Assembly (NCBI GenBank): GCA_013399895.1 | Contig: VXBA01001282.1 | Location: 187,519 to 251,518 of the forward strand | Source of the DNA: Serilophus lunatus | Lineage: Eukaryota > Chordata > Aves > Passeriformes > Eurylaimidae | Direction of reading: 5' to 3' | DNA: 64,000 bases | Shown here: piece after piece, positions 62,281 through 64,000 of the stretch | Layout of the letters: each line of letters starts with the position of its first letter | How positions within the stretch are numbered: position 1 is the first letter of the stretch | Translations under genes and position numbers: made by a program | Notes under the pieces: generated by a model | Database searches by the model: none | What the model saw: the letters and a program-made list of their open reading frames with translations, nothing else | What the model was told of the DNA's origin: nothing

Positions 62281-64000
62281 GAAACTTCCAACAGGTAGCA
62301 ACATACTTAAGTTAACAGTGTGGCACTTTATATTGCTTGAATTTCATCTCATTTCTACACTCTTGCAGTTCTCTTCAGTAGGGTCCTCTGCTACCCTACC
62401 TATCTCGCTTTTCTGCAGTTTTCTTAATAGTTTTGCCTATGGCATTCCGATAAATCTCCTTCAGCAGTCTTGAGCAGGACAGGTTTATTAAGTTTCCTTT
62501 CTCTAGAAAATAACCTAGTTTGTGTGGTTTTGTATATATTTATACATTTTTTATATATATTTATGTGGATTTTATCCATGCTCAAATTAGGGTGACCCCT
62601 TTCATTTTGTAAAATTGCATTGAATTACATCTTCTGTTCAACATAACTCAGTGCTTTGTTCTTCCATACAACTCTGGCACAGACTTTCAACATGAGTGAC
62701 CTGAGTGCTCAGACCACTTTCCCTGCTCTCTTGGCAGCTCATTTCCCCCCAGTTTATACCAATCAATTATTTCTTAACTTCTTTGAAAACTGAATGTGAC
62801 TCAGAAAGAAACAGAGAAATTACTGTTTCCTGTCTTGTGGTATGCACTTGTGAATAAGTACAGTATTAACAGGAAATAGAACATATTTCCTTGTAGAGTC
62901 CATCCAAAGACAGTCGAAATTATATATGAGAGGGATATATAACACAAAACTTAAAGAATGTATTTTTCCGTTGTAACCTCAAGGACTGTAGTTCAAGAGT
63001 GTGAATAATTTATGCATAAACAATTATTCATTGAAGTTGTATGTGGTAAGGCATTGAAGTCACAAAAATGAAGAGATAATGCCTTATAAAATTTGTATGA
63101 GTGAAAATGTTTGAATTGCAACTAACATTTTTTTGGCTTTTGGAAATAATGTTTCTAAATAAAGGTGGTTGGAAAGTGTCAGGATTTTAACTGTGAATGT
63201 GATCTCTTGGAGAGGAGATGAATACTTTTCTACAGTTAATGATATGAATATAGTTCCTGTTGCTTCATAAGGGCTTAGTTGTGTGAAATGCTGAGCATTT
63301 GGGCCATGCTGCCTTTAACTGTACAAGAAGCCCTTTTCGTCTCCAGTGATATAAAACAATTGCTGAGCTGAATTCAGCTTCTGCAATAAAGGGTGCATTG
63401 AAAATAGACAACTGTAATTGTTCTTTAGGGTGAGAAAGTTTGGCTGCTAGCACTGCTCTCAGCAGCTAGAGCTTCTGCATTTAGGTGTGGATCTCATACT
63501 GTGCATGTGCAGAAGTCATGAGAGAAGATTGATTGCCAAGATATTTGTGAGAGGGTTGTGATTACATCCTAATGATGGGCAATCCTAATGGTTGACTAAA
63601 ATGACCATATTGTGTTCAAGGTGATGTCAATACATAAAAACTGAAGTAGCAATAAGAGCTCTCTGTAGAACATTGGCATGACTTTTATAATGCTGAGTCT
63701 GAAACGTGGCACTTAATTTGGTGACTCTTCTCTTTGTTCAGGCTGGAACAAAATGTCGAAAAAAAGACTTTTCCAGAAAGCTTTTAATTTCACACTCTCC
63801 CCTCTCTCCCCCCTCCCATGTAAATTGTGATGAGTCATACTAAAATTATTATTGCTTATTGCGTAAGTAACAATTTGCTCTAGTGCAGCAGAACAGGTGA
63901 AATAATATGCTATGCTTTCTTTCCATGCTTTTGCAGAGCTTATTTGGATTGCAGTAGTATGCAAAATTGAACAATAAAATCAGATGCTTATCCTATCAGC

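Larger units (their letters stand above)
42286..64000 (+). other. PDE8B: PDE8B intron 1 (5' part)
   Basis: I found no sequence resembling PDE8B exon 2 (the REC-like domain start) to the end of the window, so intron 1 is longer than 21.7 kb, in line with the very long first intron in mammals. It holds CR1 copies (43830-44600, 52083-54474, 62018-62280), LTR candidates (45103-45408, 55477-55860) and low-complexity runs. The long stretches between them (42661-43829, 44601-45102, 45776-48588, 48673-52082, 54475-55476, 55861-62017 and 62281-64000) hold nothing I can name, apart from a weak exon candidate at 59860-60063. Confidence 0.8.

Noticed and set aside
1..64000. CRISPR arrays, bacterial operons, riboswitches or defence systems
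   Set aside because: The window is vertebrate nuclear DNA; no regularly spaced repeats or bacterial genes are present.

Overview
The window is a piece of a bird chromosome. Evidence for a bird: intron-exon genes of vertebrate type, many CR1 non-LTR retrotransposon fragments (including copies ending in the CR1-type octamer tail ATTCTGTG), and at least one dispersed LTR repeat (18825-19915) of a kind I associate with neoavian genomes rather than chicken. Two protein-coding genes are recognised, both on the + strand: the 3' part of AGGF1 (angiogenic factor with G-patch and FHA domains 1; nine coding exons, 4002-11933) and the 5' end of PDE8B (cAMP-specific phosphodiesterase 8B; first coding exon 41974-42285). 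The same pair is adjacent on human 5q13. From conserved synteny with chicken, the source is probably the Z chromosome; that is inference.

Layout: 1-4001 is an AGGF1 intron. 4002-11933 holds AGGF1 coding exons, which join in frame to 426 codons plus stop. 11934 to about 12830 is its 3' UTR with a canonical poly(A) signal. A CpG island at 14780-15120 carries a YY1-type motif and a strong minus-strand splice donor, so a noncoding or unrecognised transcript may start there. 15925-16800 holds CR1 copies. 18825-19915 is an LTR-type repeat on the minus strand, flanked by about 70-bp imperfect direct repeats. 21368-23120 is a minus-strand CR1 interrupted by a solo LTR, inside which a perfect 311-bp duplication flanks a single N; this looks like an assembly artefact. 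23121-33794 is about 10.7 kb of intergenic DNA with nothing recognisable except simple repeats. 33856-34605 is a CR1 3' end with an undamaged reading frame. 36330-36860 is a second CpG island holding a short candidate first exon whose donor phase matches PDE8B exon 1. 41640-42660 is the PDE8B CpG island and first coding exon. 42286-64000 is PDE8B intron 1, with four CR1 pieces and two LTR candidates.

The two genes do not form an operon. AGGF1 is an angiogenesis and RNA-processing-associated protein; PDE8B degrades cAMP. I found no CRISPR, no toxin or defence locus, and nothing that amounts to a new biological system. The most useful observations are the assembly duplication, the two unexplained CpG-island starts between the genes, and the nested or flank-duplicated LTR elements. 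Database comparisons could not be run, so repeat subfamily names are not given.
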